The notes: generated by a model from the sequence alone, not told the origin. Counted from the stretch's first letter, positions 1 through 10,449 are shown. The stretch is DNA of 64,000 nucleotides from Pseudemcibacter aquimaris (GCF_028869115.1 NZ_CP079800.1:310001-374000); one strand, 5' to 3'. Numbers and translations are program-made.

Positions 1-137
1 TTGTGGCCGCGATCCCGGCGGTTGTTGCATATAACGTTCTATCGAATGATCTTGGGCGTTATGCAAACCGTATGGAAGGTTTCGCAGAAGAGTTTGGCAC
101 CATTCTATCCCGTCAGATGGAAGAGGAGCACCATTAA
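1..137 (+). CDS. tolQ: TolQ, C-terminal end (partial)
   Basis: Only the last 44 codons are in the window, read from base 3. They end in a Glu/His-rich tail, and the stop shares one base with the tolR start (TAATG). TolQ is the inner-membrane proton-channel subunit that, with TolR, energises TolA during cell constriction. The retained part covers the end of the last membrane segment (AAIPAVVAYN) and the cytoplasmic tail. The call rests mainly on position directly before tolR-tolA-tolB-pal and on the typical tail. ExbB would be the only alternative, and the neighbours argue against it. Confidence 0.9.
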   Translation, partial: VAAIPAVVAYNVLSNDLGRYANRMEGFAEEFGTILSRQMEEEHH

Positions 138-577
138 TGCAAATGCACGGCAATAAAGGTGGCAGCGGTCACCGCACCGGTTTTTCAAAACGCCATCAGC
201 AAATGAGCGAAATTAACGTGACGCCATTTGTGGACGTGATGCTTGTGTTGCTTGTTGTGTTTATGGTGACGGCGCCACTTTTAACAGTGGGTGTTCCGAT
301 TGATCTGCCGAATAGTCAGGCAAACAATTTGCCGGAAAATAATACGCCGCTTTCCATCACCATTGATGGTGAGGGTAAAATATATCTTCAGGACGAAGAA
401 GTACGCCTTGAACAACTTGTGCCGCGTATTACGGTGATTTTTGAAAACCGTAAAGAAGACCGCATTTATGTTCATGGTGACGAGGGGGTAAGTTATGGCC
501 GCGTGATGGAAGTCATGGGGCTTTTAAACGGTAACGGATTTTCAAGGGTGGCCATGGTCACTGATCCGGCGAGGTAA
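137..577 (+). CDS. tolR: TolR, biopolymer transport protein (ExbD/TolR family)
   Basis: 146 aa, usual length. It has a basic cytoplasmic N-terminus, a single membrane helix at about residues 32-50, and a periplasmic domain. Asp33 at the start of the helix (TPFVDVML) is the family's proton-path aspartate. TolR couples proton flow through TolQ to TolA, which pulls on Pal to draw the outer membrane in at the septum. Translation is probably coupled to tolQ by the one-base overlap. tolA follows after 6 bases. Confidence 0.95.
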   Translation: MQMHGNKGGSGHRTGFSKRHQQMSEINVTPFVDVMLVLLVVFMVTAPLLTVGVPIDLPNSQANNLPENNTPLSITIDGEGKIYLQDEEVRLEQLVPRITVIFENRKEDRIYVHGDEGVSYGRVMEVMGLLNGNGFSRVAMVTDPAR

Positions 578-583
578 TTAAAT

Positions 584-1384
584 TTGAAGAACGCATTATA
601 CATTTCTGGTGGTTCACACGTGGCACTGTTGCTGATCGCAACGGTGGGTATCCCGTTTTTCAGCACCCCCAGAGATGTAGAAATGGTGATCATTCCGGTG
701 GAAATGGTCGAAATTGCAAAAGAGACCGCGACACAGGAAATTGCAAAACGCGTTGAACCAAAAGACAAACCCGCGCCGCCGGACCGTCCACGCCGTGCAG
801 CAGAATTACCACCCCCACCACCGAAAATGGCATCAACCATGCCATTAATGGATCAGCCAAAAGATAAGCCTGCGCCGAAACCAAAACCGGAAGTGCGCGC
901 AGAAGCACCAACCGTTAGCCCGCGCTCAAGGCCACGCCCACCAAGCAGAATGACCAGTGACCGAATGGCCGCGCTTTTGAATAAAATTCCAGAAACACAA
1001 TCTGTCACAGAAAGACTTACAGAGCGTTTCGGCGAAAGAGAACAAAAGGCAACATCACTTGATGTACGCCGCCAAACCATGAGCATAGTTGCGGCCATTC
1101 AAAAGAAAATTTATGGCTGCTGGAACCCGCCATCCGGCGCTTTTGAGGCAGGCACACTTAAAGTGACTGTATTTTTTAGCCTGTCACGGGATGGCTCGAT
1201 TATGGGGCAGCCGCGCATTGATGATTATGTAAGAATGTCCGGGCCACAACGTACCGCCGCCGATAGCGCAAGACGCGCGGTATTAAGCTGTGCGCCATTT
1301 AGTGACCTTGAATTACCAAGTGATATGTATGATTACTGGCGTGATATTAAAATGAATTTTGACCCGTCCGCCATGATATCATAA
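584..1384 (+). CDS. tolA: TolA-like periplasm-spanning protein
   Basis: 266 aa, starting at TTG with a GAGG ribosome site nine bases upstream. There is one N-terminal membrane helix (about residues 5-22). A long Pro/Lys/Glu-rich, low-complexity stretch follows to about residue 125, then a C-terminal domain with the TonB/TolA-type segment IQKKIYGCWNPP near residue 173. TolA links the TolQR motor to TolB and Pal across the periplasm. The linker is shorter and richer in proline than in enterobacteria, as is common in Alphaproteobacteria. The family diverges strongly, so the call depends partly on the operon. Confidence 0.9.
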   Translation: MKNALYISGGSHVALLLIATVGIPFFSTPRDVEMVIIPVEMVEIAKETATQEIAKRVEPKDKPAPPDRPRRAAELPPPPPKMASTMPLMDQPKDKPAPKPKPEVRAEAPTVSPRSRPRPPSRMTSDRMAALLNKIPETQSVTERLTERFGEREQKATSLDVRRQTMSIVAAIQKKIYGCWNPPSGAFEAGTLKVTVFFSLSRDGSIMGQPRIDDYVRMSGPQRTAADSARRAVLSCAPFSDLELPSDMYDYWRDIKMNFDPSAMIS

Positions 1385-1447
1385 TGTTGTCACGATTGAT
1401 GACTAAAGAATAACAATAATAAAAGAATATAGAACCGGAGAATACGT

Positions 1448-2788
1448 GTGAAACACTTGAAAATTTTATTGATTTCCCTAGTTGGTTTTGCCCTTGGGAC
1501 ACTCTCGTCCCACGCGGTAATTGAAATTGATATTACCCAGGGTAACGTGCAGCCAATGCCAATTGCGCTTGCGAACCTTGTGGGTAGCGATCAGGACCTG
1601 ACGTCCCATGGTACGGGAAGAGAACTGGGTCAACAAATTATTCAGGTGATCACGTCGGACCTTGAAAGATCAGGACTATTTGCACCGATTGATCAGCGTG
1701 CGTTTATTAATTCCGGCTCAGCGAGCACGGCACCGCAATTCGCCAATTGGCGTGCGATTGGTGCACAGGCTCTGGTGACGGGTAATGTTGCATTGCGCGA
1801 AGATGGTCAGGTCAGTATCGAATTCATGCTTTGGGATGTATTTGATGGCAGAATGATGGAAGGAAAACGGTTAACGGCATCGCCACGAGCATGGCGAAAA
1901 GTGGCGCATCAAATTTCGGATTTGATATACGAACGCCTAACAGGTGAAAAAGGATATTTTGATACTAGAATTGTTTATATTGCAGAACATGGTCCATACC
2001 TTGATCGTATTCGTCGCTTAGCGATTATGGATCAGGATGGACATAATCATCAATTTATGACCGATGGATCATATATGATCCTTAGCCCACGTTTTTCACC
2101 AACCGAACAGGTTATTACGTATCTGTCGTTCTATAACGATATGCCGCGTGTATATCTTTTTGATCTTGAAACAGGAAAGTCGGAAATGCTTGGTGAATTT
2201 GACGGTATGACATTTGCGCCGCGCTTTTCACCTGACGGCGAAAGCATCATCATGTCAAAAGCGGAACGAGGAAATTCAGATATTTTCTCAATGGATTTGC
2301 GCACGCGCCAAATCGCGCGTTTGACCAGTCATTCAGCCATTGATACATCCCCGAGTTATTCACCATTTGGGCGTCAGATTGCGTTTAACTCTGACCGTGG
2401 TGGGACACAGCAGATTTATGTGATGGATGCCGATGGCAGCAACGTAAACCGCATCAGTTTTGGTGAAGGGCGTTACGCGACACCGGTTTGGTCACCACGG
2501 GGTGATTTGATCGCCTTTACTAAGCAGCTTGGCGGTAAATTCTATATCGGTGTGATGCGTCCTGATGGATCAGGGGAACGGATTCTCACCGAAAGTTATT
2601 TCGAGGAGGGGCCAACCTGGGCACCAAATGGACGTGTACTTATGTATTACCGTAAATACCCATACGATAACCGTGGTGGGGGCGGTGAAACACAGCTTTG
2701 GTCCATCGATTTGACCGGATATAACGAACGTCAGATTATCACGCCACTTGATGGTTCCGACCCGGCGTGGTCACCGTTAATGGATTAA
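1448..2788 (+). CDS. tolB: TolB, periplasmic beta-propeller of the Tol-Pal system
   Basis: 446 aa. The GTG start at 1448 has GGAG seven bases upstream; a second GTG two bases earlier is out of frame. An N-terminal Sec signal peptide (about residues 1-23) is followed by the TolB N-domain and a series of WD40-like PD40 repeats ([32 protein letters not shown]) from about residue 200 to the end. TolB shuttles between Pal and TolA or outer-membrane partners. Length and domain order are normal. Confidence 0.97.
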   Translation: MKHLKILLISLVGFALGTLSSHAVIEIDITQGNVQPMPIALANLVGSDQDLTSHGTGRELGQQIIQVITSDLERSGLFAPIDQRAFINSGSASTAPQFANWRAIGAQALVTGNVALREDGQVSIEFMLWDVFDGRMMEGKRLTASPRAWRKVAHQISDLIYERLTGEKGYFDTRIVYIAEHGPYLDRIRRLAIMDQDGHNHQFMTDGSYMILSPRFSPTEQVITYLSFYNDMPRVYLFDLETGKSEMLGEFDGMTFAPRFSPDGESIIMSKAERGNSDIFSMDLRTRQIARLTSHSAIDTSPSYSPFGRQIAFNSDRGGTQQIYVMDADGSNVNRISFGEGRYATPVWSPRGDLIAFTKQLGGKFYIGVMRPDGSGERILTESYFEEGPTWAPNGRVLMYYRKYPYDNRGGGGETQLWSIDLTGYNERQIITPLDGSDPAWSPLMD

Positions 2789-2834
2789 TGGTTAACGTAT
2801 GGAAAAATTTATCACTTTATCCCCTTGATGCCGC

Positions 2835-2863
2835 TTGATTCCTGACGAATCTATGTTTATAGT
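2835..2863 (+). promoter_or_regulatory. Probable pal promoter containing two GANTC sites
   Basis: TTGATT (2835-2840) and TATAGT (2858-2863) are 17 bases apart, a good sigma-70-type match 120 bases before pal. GATTC (2837-2841) and GAATC (2847-2851) lie within it. GANTC is the CcrM methylation target in Alphaproteobacteria. Promoter and methylation control are inferred from sequence only. It would let pal be expressed apart from tolQRAB. Confidence 0.5.
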
Positions 2864-2982
2864 CACGGGTAATTATATGGGCCAAGGGAATATATGATTG
2901 ATTGCGCATGTCAATTCTGATGGGGAATGACAGAAGTTTGGAAAAATAAGAATACACAAAATTATATGTGAAGGATCACTAA

Positions 2983-3495
2983 ATGCTTAATAAAATTAAT
3001 GCGAAATATTTAATAATGGTAGGGGCCGCACTTGTGTTAAGTGCATGTGCGAATACAAATGACACTGCTGTAACGGAAGCACCAGCTGACCCAGCACCAG
3101 CGCCAGCTCCAGCTCCTGCACCAGAAGTTGCACCAGTTGATACAACAACTCAAGAATATCTTGAGAACAGCCTGATGGCTGGTATGGATGCGTCAATGGT
3201 TCACTTCGGTTTTGACCGTTATGATGTTGATGCGGATGCACGTCGCATTCTACAGGCACAAGCCAACTGGATGAAAACTCATAACAAATCTATCGTTGTT
3301 GAAGGTCACTGTGACGAGCGTGGTACACGTGAATACAACCTTGCACTTGGTGATCGCCGTGCAAACGCGGTTAAGAACTATCTTGTTGCAATGGGTGTAA
3401 GCGCTAACCGTATCCGTACAGTAAGCTACGGTAAAGAGCGTCCAATGGGTACAGACCACAACAAAAACCGTCGTGGTAAAACACGCGTAGAGTAA
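2983..3495 (+). CDS. pal: Pal, peptidoglycan-associated lipoprotein
   Basis: 170 aa with a lipoprotein signal and lipobox LSAC, so Cys22 should be lipidated. An Ala/Pro linker (about residues 33-50) leads to an OmpA-like domain with the peptidoglycan-binding block GHCDERGTREYNLALGDRRA. Pal tethers the outer membrane to the wall and is the target of TolA/TolB. The start is supported by GAAGGA upstream. The gene has its own likely promoter and is closed by a strong terminator at 3514-3555. Confidence 0.97.
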   Translation: MLNKINAKYLIMVGAALVLSACANTNDTAVTEAPADPAPAPAPAPAPEVAPVDTTTQEYLENSLMAGMDASMVHFGFDRYDVDADARRILQAQANWMKTHNKSIVVEGHCDERGTREYNLALGDRRANAVKNYLVAMGVSANRIRTVSYGKERPMGTDHNKNRRGKTRVE

Positions 3496-3513
3496 TACTC
3501 GAATTATTTAAAG

Positions 3514-3555
3514 AATGCCCGTGGGACGTTGGACAGTCGCGCGGGCATTTTTTTT
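3514..3555 (+). terminator. Rho-independent terminator after pal
   Basis: A ten-base-pair stem (3514-3523 with 3540-3549, one G-U pair) and a 16-base loop are followed by a run of T through 3555. It lies 18 bases past the pal stop and separates pal from cpoB. Confidence 0.88.
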
Positions 3556-3609
3556 AGGGCTAACGGATAAACCCGAAAATTAATATGTAAAGCATACGGA
3601 GCTTAAAAG

Positions 3610-4506
3610 ATGTTAAATATAATGCATCATAAAACAACGACCCTATTAATGACGGCAGCACTTGCGATGGCGATGTTCATTTTGACCATCGATACATCGT
3701 CTGCACAATCAACACGCCAACGATTGACCGCGATTGAAAAGCAATTAAATGCGCTTCAGCGCCGCGTATTTACACCAGGTAGCCGTTTTCAATCTGGCGA
3801 AGAGCAATCATCAAGCGCGGATGCAGTGACATCGGCACCGCTTGACATGCCAGTGGGTGGTGAGGGTGCATTGATGGCAGAAATTAATATCCGTATTTCA
3901 GAGCTTGAAACACAAATCCGCCAAATGACAGGCCAACTTGAAGAGGCAAATTTCAAGGTTAATCAATTAACCCGCCAAATTGAAACCATGCAGAAAGATA
4001 ATGATTTCCGTTTTGGTGAACTGGAAAATGGTAGAGGTATGGTAAGTGGTAGTGCAGGTGGCGGCATGGCGGCACCAATGGCCGGCGCATCAACAGCACC
4101 AGCAGCAAGTGGTACAGCAGGCGGCACACCAAAAGAAAAATATGATTATGCATATGGCCTTGTTTCCAATGCCAATTACGCAGAAGCAGAAATTAATTTC
4201 CTAGAATTTCTTGAGCAACACCCGCAGGACGAATTAGCGGGTAATGCACAATATTGGCTTGGCCAAACATATTATGCGCGCGGCAATTATGCTGATGCGA
4301 CCCGTACATTCCTTGAAGGGATGAGCAAATATCCGGAAAGTTCAAAAGCACCGGCCTATTTATTAAAAGTCGGTATGTCGCTTAACCTTTTGGGTGAGAA
4401 AAATGACGCCTGCGAAGTATTCCGCGAATTAAATGCCCGCTTCCCGGACAGCACGGAAAATACCCGACTTCGTCCGACCGAAGAAAGAAAAGCAGGATGC
4501 AGTTAA
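3610..4506 (+). CDS. cpoB: CpoB/YbgF, Tol-Pal accessory TPR protein
   Basis: 298 aa. Signal peptide (about residues 1-33, cut after SSA), a coiled-coil region (about 90-135, ELETQIRQMTGQLEEANFK), a Gly/Ala linker, and TPR repeats from about 175 to the end (YWLGQTYYARGNYADA). CpoB coordinates cell-wall synthesis with Tol-Pal constriction in the periplasm. The start at 3610 has GGAG eight bases upstream. Its last ten bases overlap the start of tilS, so the two are likely translationally coupled. Confidence 0.93.
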   Translation: MLNIMHHKTTTLLMTAALAMAMFILTIDTSSAQSTRQRLTAIEKQLNALQRRVFTPGSRFQSGEEQSSSADAVTSAPLDMPVGGEGALMAEINIRISELETQIRQMTGQLEEANFKVNQLTRQIETMQKDNDFRFGELENGRGMVSGSAGGGMAAPMAGASTAPAASGTAGGTPKEKYDYAYGLVSNANYAEAEINFLEFLEQHPQDELAGNAQYWLGQTYYARGNYADATRTFLEGMSKYPESSKAPAYLLKVGMSLNLLGEKNDACEVFRELNARFPDSTENTRLRPTEERKAGCS

Positions 4507-5828
4507 AAGGGGGTAATCTTTCCCCCTTAACAAGCGCCGAATTCAATGAATTAATGGCGGGGCTGGATATTGGATGCTCTACAAAGATCGCTGTGGCCGT
4601 TTCCGGTGGCGCGGATAGTATGGCGCTTGCTTTAATGCTTGGTGATTGGTGTAGTGAACATTCGGTTCATCTGACGACATTAACCGTCAATCATGGTTTA
4701 AGGACTGAGGCAGCTCAAGAAGCAGAACAAGTCAATAATTGGTTATCAGCATATAATATCAATCATGAAACACTTAAATGGCAGGGTGATAAACCATCGG
4801 CGAATATTCAAAATGATGCACGAGATGCCAGATACAGATTAATGGCGGAGTATTGCGCGGACCATAAAATCAATCATTTATTCTTAGCCCATCATAAAGA
4901 TGATCAGGCGGAAACATTTTTAATTCGTCTGCTGCGTGGTAGTGGTGTTGATGGATTATCCGCCATGGATAAGGTATCACCGGTTCCACAGAAAAACGTG
5001 AATACTGAATTAAAATTATGCCGTCCGTTTCTGGATGTTGATAAATCACGCTTGCTTGAAACCCTAAAAGTAAAGGGGCAGGAATGGATCAATGACCCCA
5101 GTAATGAAAATACGTCATTCACACGGGTAAAAGTTAGAAACTTATTACAAGAAACAGATTTGGATGGGCTTGATAGTGACCGATTATCATCCACTGCAAA
5201 ACGGATGTCACGTGTCAGAGATTTGCTTGATGAACTAACGGAACAGGCCGAATCGCAATATCTTGAAATTAATGAATTGGGGTATGCGCGGTTAAATTCG
5301 GGTTTTCATCATACTCTACACGAAGAAATCGCTTTAAGAATGCTAAGTCGTATTTTCAAGAAAATTGGTGGCAATGATTATGGGCCTAGATATCAAAAAC
5401 TTTTGAGTCTCTATTCAGATTTGGGTAATAACGATTTTAACGGTAGAACACTCGCAGGTGTCGTGCTTCATAAAACCAAAGAGGGATATTTTGAGTTTGT
5501 AAGAGAAGCAGCCAATATAGATCATGAAATTAAAATTACGGAAGCGAAACAAATTTTATGGGATGGTCGTTTCATGATCAATTTGTGTGGTCAAATAGGA
5601 ACAGTGGTTTCATTTAGCACGGATCATATGGATCAGTTATCAGAAAAGCACCCTGATTTAAAAACAGAACTTTATGAACTTTTTGATGATTATAAGTTAA
5701 GGGATAAATTATTGCCGACTTTACCGGTTTTAATTGATAATAATGGTCAGGTGATTCTTCCTGATTTGCTAATTAATAAAATAAAATTGGATTTTTCGGG
5801 GAAATTTTCAGCCGTTTTTAACGATTAA
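4497..5828 (+). CDS. tilS: TilS, tRNA(Ile)-lysidine synthase
   Basis: 443 aa. PP-loop ATPase motif SGGADS at residues 36-41, then the TilS catalytic region (NHGLR, FLAHHKDDQAETFLIRLLRGSG) and a divergent C-terminal half. The enzyme adds lysine to C34 of the CAU-anticodon tRNA-Ile so that it reads AUA. Position between cpoB and ftsH is a common alphaproteobacterial order. The C-terminal half is AT-richer than its neighbours but has no break. Confidence 0.93.
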   Translation: MQLKGGNLSPLTSAEFNELMAGLDIGCSTKIAVAVSGGADSMALALMLGDWCSEHSVHLTTLTVNHGLRTEAAQEAEQVNNWLSAYNINHETLKWQGDKPSANIQNDARDARYRLMAEYCADHKINHLFLAHHKDDQAETFLIRLLRGSGVDGLSAMDKVSPVPQKNVNTELKLCRPFLDVDKSRLLETLKVKGQEWINDPSNENTSFTRVKVRNLLQETDLDGLDSDRLSSTAKRMSRVRDLLDELTEQAESQYLEINELGYARLNSGFHHTLHEEIALRMLSRIFKKIGGNDYGPRYQKLLSLYSDLGNNDFNGRTLAGVVLHKTKEGYFEFVREAANIDHEIKITEAKQILWDGRFMINLCGQIGTVVSFSTDHMDQLSEKHPDLKTELYELFDDYKLRDKLLPTLPVLIDNNGQVILPDLLINKIKLDFSGKFSAVFND

Positions 5829-5891
5829 CTCGTATTATGTTATGTAATTGCCATAAAAACGGCTAACATTGATAAAAATATATATTTTCAA

Positions 5892-5919
5892 CTTGTTTCT
5901 GGCGCATTTGCCCCTATCT
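5892..5919 (+). promoter_or_regulatory. Heat-shock (RpoH-type) promoter of ftsH
   Basis: CTTG (5892-5895), 17 bases, then CCTATCT (5913-5919). This matches the alphaproteobacterial RpoH pattern CTTG-N17/18-CYTATNT. The inferred start is near 5926, about 50 bases before the ftsH GTG. ftsH is a known RpoH target in many proteobacteria, and rpoH is encoded at 19817-20710 in this window. Confidence 0.65.
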
Positions 5920-5974
5920 ATTGGTTATGGAACATTAAGGTTTGAATTTCAGGTACTAAATAAAGGTTTAATGC

Positions 5975-7912
5975 GTGGACAATATGAAACGTAATTTTGC
6001 ATTCTGGCTTATCATTTTAATTTTGCTTCTTGCGCTATTCAGTGCGTTTAAGGGACCAGCTGGCGGTGATGCACGTCAGGAAATTTCCTATTCTGAATTT
6101 TTGGCGGGTGTTGAAAATGGCAGCATCACCAGCGTCACGATACAGGAAAATAATATTGCGGGTACGATGACCAATGGTCAAACGTTCCAAACATACGCAC
6201 CTGATGATGCCACGCTTATTGATAAGCTGAATGAAAGAGGCATTAATATTAATGCGAAACCTGTTGAAACCAGCGCATTCTGGATGTTTGTGTCCGGATG
6301 GCTTCCTTTCATTATTCTGATCGGTATCTGGATATTCTTTATGCGTCAGATGCAGGGTGGCGGCGGAAAAGCCATGGGCTTTGGTAAATCAAAGGCTAAA
6401 CTGCTTAATGAAATGTCGGGACGCGTCACATTCGAAGATGTCGCAGGTATCGAAGAAGCCAAAGAAGAGCTTGAAGAAATTGTTGAGTTCTTAAAAGACC
6501 CGAGCAAATATCAACGTCTTGGTGCGGTAATCCCGAAAGGCGCGCTTCTTGTGGGCCCTCCTGGAACTGGTAAAACGCTTCTTGCCCGTGCAATTGCGGG
6601 TGAGGCGAATGTACCGTTCTTCACCATTTCCGGTTCTGACTTTGTGGAAATGTTTGTCGGTGTTGGCGCGAGCCGTGTTCGTGATATGTTTGAACAGGGT
6701 AAACAAAATGCTCCATGTATTATCTTTATTGACGAGATCGACGCAGTGGGTCGCCACCGTGGTGCCGGTCTTGGTGGCGGTAACGATGAACGAGAACAAA
6801 CGCTCAACCAGCTGCTTGTTGAAATGGATGGATTTGAAGCGAATGAAGGTATCATCCTGCTTGCGGCGACAAACCGTCCGGATGTTCTTGACCCGGCGCT
6901 ACTTCGTCCGGGACGTTTTGACCGTCAGGTGGTGGTATCAAATCCTGATATTCTTGGCCGTGAGAAAATCCTTAAAGTTCATATGAAAAAAGTTCCACTT
7001 GCTGCGGATGTTAAGCCACGCGTAATTGCACGTGGTACACCGGGTTTTTCTGGTGCGGATCTTGCGAACCTTGTGAACGAAGCAGCACTTCTTGCAGCAC
7101 GTAGAGGCAAGCGCGTTGTCACAATGGAAGATTTCGAACAATCCAAAGACAAGGTGATGATGGGTGCGGAACGTCGTTCCATGGTCATGCAGGAAGAAGA
7201 GAAAAAATTAACTGCTTATCATGAAGCAGGTCACGCACTAGTGGCGCTTCATTGTCCGGCATCTGATCCAATTCATAAGGCAACAATCATTCCACGCGGT
7301 CGTGCGCTTGGTATGGTGATGCGTCTGCCGGAACATGACCAGCTTTCAAAATCACGTGAAAAAATGCATGCTGATCTTGCGGTTGCAATGGGTGGTCGCG
7401 TGGCTGAAGAGATTATCTTTGGTTATGATAAGGTGACGAGTGGTGCATCATCTGATATTTCTTATGCAACCAAAATGGCACGTGCCATGGTAACCCAATG
7501 GGGCATGAGCGATATTCTTGGCCCACTTGAATATGGTGAAAACCAACAGGAAGTTTTCCTTGGTCATTCTGTATCGCAAACACAAAATGTTTCTGCGGCG
7601 ACAGCGAAAATCATTGATGAAGAAATCCGCCGTATTGTGGATGAAGCACATGAAAAAGCAAAACAAGTGCTTAATGATAATCTTGATGATCTTCATACAC
7701 TTGGTAAAGGGTTGCTCGAATATGAAACACTTAGTGGTGACGAAATAAACGATCTTCTTGCCGGTAAAGATATCCATAAAGATTTCGATGACGAGGACAA
7801 GACAGATAACAAGCCGACAGGTTCTGTACCAACAACCAAAAAATCAGATGATGCAAAAAAATCTGATGACAAGGAAGGCGGTGTCGGTTCGGACCCTGTT
7901 CCAGAAGGTTAG
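5975..7912 (+). CDS. ftsH: FtsH, membrane AAA+ zinc protease
   Basis: 645 aa. Two membrane helices (about residues 7-24 and 105-125) flank a short periplasmic domain. The AAA module has Walker A GPPGTGKT near residue 194 and Walker [10 protein letters not shown]. The protease domain has HEAGH at about 416-420. It degrades misfolded membrane proteins and regulators such as RpoH. The start is GTG at 5975 after AAAGG; ATG at 5984 (fourth codon) is an alternative. An ATG at 5971 is out of frame and soon stops. The tail is rich in Lys/Asp, as usual. Confidence 0.97.
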   Translation: MDNMKRNFAFWLIILILLLALFSAFKGPAGGDARQEISYSEFLAGVENGSITSVTIQENNIAGTMTNGQTFQTYAPDDATLIDKLNERGININAKPVETSAFWMFVSGWLPFIILIGIWIFFMRQMQGGGGKAMGFGKSKAKLLNEMSGRVTFEDVAGIEEAKEELEEIVEFLKDPSKYQRLGAVIPKGALLVGPPGTGKTLLARAIAGEANVPFFTISGSDFVEMFVGVGASRVRDMFEQGKQNAPCIIFIDEIDAVGRHRGAGLGGGNDEREQTLNQLLVEMDGFEANEGIILLAATNRPDVLDPALLRPGRFDRQVVVSNPDILGREKILKVHMKKVPLAADVKPRVIARGTPGFSGADLANLVNEAALLAARRGKRVVTMEDFEQSKDKVMMGAERRSMVMQEEEKKLTAYHEAGHALVALHCPASDPIHKATIIPRGRALGMVMRLPEHDQLSKSREKMHADLAVAMGGRVAEEIIFGYDKVTSGASSDISYATKMARAMVTQWGMSDILGPLEYGENQQEVFLGHSVSQTQNVSAATAKIIDEEIRRIVDEAHEKAKQVLNDNLDDLHTLGKGLLEYETLSGDEINDLLAGKDIHKDFDDEDKTDNKPTGSVPTTKKSDDAKKSDDKEGGVGSDPVPEG

Positions 7913-7924
7913 GATAAAGAACAA

Positions 7925-9013
7925 ATGGGGATGGCAGTAGATTCAAGCTACTACATAGAGCCCCTGGGAATTACCAGGGGCTTTAATTTATTGGATGATG
8001 TATCCATGGAAATTCTGGGCAGCGATTTACGTTGCTTCGCTGTTCGCATTATTACAAAAAGTGCGGGTGAAATATCTTCGGAAACAATTCCTGTAAATAG
8101 TCTTGGCGTTTATCTTTCAACACTGGATGATGATAAAAAAGCCAAACTTTGGACATTGATTGATAATATTGCTGCGAAAAGAAGCAATATTTTAAATCTG
8201 GATTTTCAAGATACAATTATTCAAGGCGTGTTAAATGTAACGCCGGATAGTTTTTCCGATGGTGGAAAATTTGCTGACCCGAATTCAGCAATCAAGCAAG
8301 CTCAAGAAATGATAGATGCAGGCTGTGATATTCTTGATATTGGCGGTGAATCCACAAAACCTGGTGCAGAACCCGTTTCAATTGATGAAGAACTAAATCG
8401 CGTAATTCCTGTAATCCAAAAGATTTCTGATTTAAAAATCAATGTTTCAATTGATAGCCGCAATGCTGATGTTATGGAAGCGGCTGTTAAAGAAGGCGCC
8501 CATATCATCAATGATGTTAGTGCGATTGAACATGATCCTAAAGCCATCGAAGTGTTGAAAGAAACCGATGTTCCCGTCATTTTAATGCATGCGCAGGGTA
8601 CACCTGAAAATATGCAGGATAACCCGAATTATCAAAACGCTGTTCTGGAAATCTATGATTATTTGGAAAGCAGAATTGAATTTTGTGTTGCGAACGGAAT
8701 TGACAAGAACAGAATTATTATTGACCCAGGTATTGGTTTTGGCAAAACAGTGGATCATAATATTGAACTGATAAAACATGTTGCAATTTTCCACGGACTT
8801 GGTGTTCCAATCTTAATTGGTGTTTCCAGAAAAAGCTTTATTGGAAAAATCAGTGGTGAAGAAATTGCGGCGAATAGATTGCCGGGTTCACTTTCTGCGG
8901 CGCAATATTGTGTGCAGAACGGGGTTCAGGTTGTTCGCGTTCATGATGTTCCTGAAACCGTGCAAGCCATATCGGTATTTAAGAAAATTCGCCATATAAA
9001 AGACAATTTTTAA
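7925..9013 (+). CDS. folP: FolP, dihydropteroate synthase with N-terminal extension
   Basis: 362 aa. The catalytic TIM-barrel begins near residue 98 with GVLNVTPDSFSDGG and includes DIGGESTKPG and GVSRKSF. It joins dihydropterin pyrophosphate with p-aminobenzoate in folate synthesis and is the sulfonamide target. The first ~95 residues have no catalytic motif; similar extensions occur in other alphaproteobacterial FolP proteins, and their role is unknown to me. It starts 12 bases after ftsH, and glmM follows 75 bases later. Confidence 0.95.
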   Translation: MGMAVDSSYYIEPLGITRGFNLLDDVSMEILGSDLRCFAVRIITKSAGEISSETIPVNSLGVYLSTLDDDKKAKLWTLIDNIAAKRSNILNLDFQDTIIQGVLNVTPDSFSDGGKFADPNSAIKQAQEMIDAGCDILDIGGESTKPGAEPVSIDEELNRVIPVIQKISDLKINVSIDSRNADVMEAAVKEGAHIINDVSAIEHDPKAIEVLKETDVPVILMHAQGTPENMQDNPNYQNAVLEIYDYLESRIEFCVANGIDKNRIIIDPGIGFGKTVDHNIELIKHVAIFHGLGVPILIGVSRKSFIGKISGEEIAANRLPGSLSAAQYCVQNGVQVVRVHDVPETVQAISVFKKIRHIKDNF

Positions 9014-9088
9014 CAATATTCAGCTTCTGTTAAGACAAAATCGCTATTTATTGGTATAAAAGTTAAGCTCAATTTAAGAAAAAATAAA

Positions 9089-10444
9089 ATGACGAGAAAA
9101 TATTTCGGGACGGACGGAATTCGCGGTAAAGCGAACGAAGGTAAAATGACATCAGAAATTGCCATGCGCGTTGGTATGGCCGCGGGGCGCTATTTTACCA
9201 ATGGCGATCATCAGCATCGTGTCGTCATTGGTAAAGATACTCGTCTTTCCGGGTATATGCTTGAACCTGCGTTAACATCCGGCTTTATATCAATGGGCAT
9301 GGATGTCGTACTTCTTGGCCCAGTGCCAACCCCGGCTGTTGCGATGCTAACAAGATCACTGCGTGCAGATCTGGGTGTGATGCTTTCTGCGTCACATAAT
9401 CCCTTTCATGATAATGGTATCAAGTTGTTTGGGCCTGATGGCAATAAGCTATCGGATGAGATCGAGCTTCAAATAGAAAGCATGATGGATAACGGATATA
9501 ACGAACATCTTGTTGCATCAGAAGAACTGGGACGAGCACAGCGTCTTAAAAACGTGGTTGGTCGTTATAATGAATTTGCCAAAAGCACTTTTCCCAAACA
9601 TTTAAGATTAGATGGTTTTAAGATTGTTATTGATTGTGCTAATGGCGCCGCATATAGGACAGCACCGGAAATTCTATGGGAATTGGGTGCAGAGGTTATT
9701 GCCATTGGTGTTTCACCAAATGGAACAAATATCAATGAAGATTGCGGTTCAACCAAACCGAAAGCCATGTGTGATAAAGTCATCGAAACGGGTGCCGATA
9801 TCGGTATTGCTCTTGATGGTGATGCAGACAGATTGATTATTTGTAATGAAAAAGGCGAGGTCATCGATGGTGACCAGTTGATGGCAACAATTGCCACCAA
9901 TTGGGATCAGTCAGGCAAGCTTAAGGGTGGCGCACTTGTAGCGACCATCATGTCAAACCTTGGTCTTGAAAAACATATGAAATCGCTCGGTTTAAATTTG
10001 GTGCGTACCAAGGTTGGCGACCGATATGTGGTTAAAGCAATGCAAGAGCTTGGCTGTAATGTCGGTGGGGAACAATCAGGTCATATCGTGCTAAGTGATT
10101 TTAACACCACGGGTGACGGTCTTGTTGCAGCGCTTCAGGTTTTGGCGGTTCTTGTGGAAAAAGGACGTCCGGCAAGTGAATTATTCAGGCTGTTTGAGCC
10201 TTATCCACAGCTTCTTAAAAATGTAAGGTATGATGAGGCCACAGACCCGCTTTCAGATAATCATGTAAAACAAGCTATTGCTGACGGTGAAAATTCATTA
10301 AATGGTAATGGCCGTGTTGTGATCCGTAAATCAGGTACAGAGCCGCTTATCCGTGTCATGGTTGAAGGCGATGATGATACACTGATTGAAAATGTTGCGA
10401 ATGATATTGTCGCATCCGTAGAAGCAACAGTGGGAAGTGCCTGA
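9089..10444 (+). CDS. glmM: GlmM, phosphoglucosamine mutase
   Basis: 451 aa, family length. It has an N-terminal FGTDGIRG motif, the phosphoserine loop SASHNP near residue 101, the Mg-binding DGDADR, and the C-terminal [12 protein letters not shown] phosphate-binding loop. It converts glucosamine-6-P to glucosamine-1-P for UDP-GlcNAc, peptidoglycan and LPS. The ftsH-folP-glmM order is widely conserved. thiD starts five bases later. Confidence 0.97.
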   Translation: MTRKYFGTDGIRGKANEGKMTSEIAMRVGMAAGRYFTNGDHQHRVVIGKDTRLSGYMLEPALTSGFISMGMDVVLLGPVPTPAVAMLTRSLRADLGVMLSASHNPFHDNGIKLFGPDGNKLSDEIELQIESMMDNGYNEHLVASEELGRAQRLKNVVGRYNEFAKSTFPKHLRLDGFKIVIDCANGAAYRTAPEILWELGAEVIAIGVSPNGTNINEDCGSTKPKAMCDKVIETGADIGIALDGDADRLIICNEKGEVIDGDQLMATIATNWDQSGKLKGGALVATIMSNLGLEKHMKSLGLNLVRTKVGDRYVVKAMQELGCNVGGEQSGHIVLSDFNTTGDGLVAALQVLAVLVEKGRPASELFRLFEPYPQLLKNVRYDEATDPLSDNHVKQAIADGENSLNGNGRVVIRKSGTEPLIRVMVEGDDDTLIENVANDIVASVEATVGSA

Positions 10445-10449
10445 TTATA

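Noticed and set aside
493-840. Antisense open frame across tolR-tolA
   Set aside because: It is a shadow of tolA codon bias; no ribosome site or family motif.
3085-3150. Ala/Pro repeat in pal as a tandem-repeat element
   Set aside because: It is a low-complexity linker normal in Pal proteins.
9014-9088. Riboswitch or promoter before glmM
   Set aside because: The 75-base gap shows no stable structure, and the glmS ribozyme belongs to a different gene.
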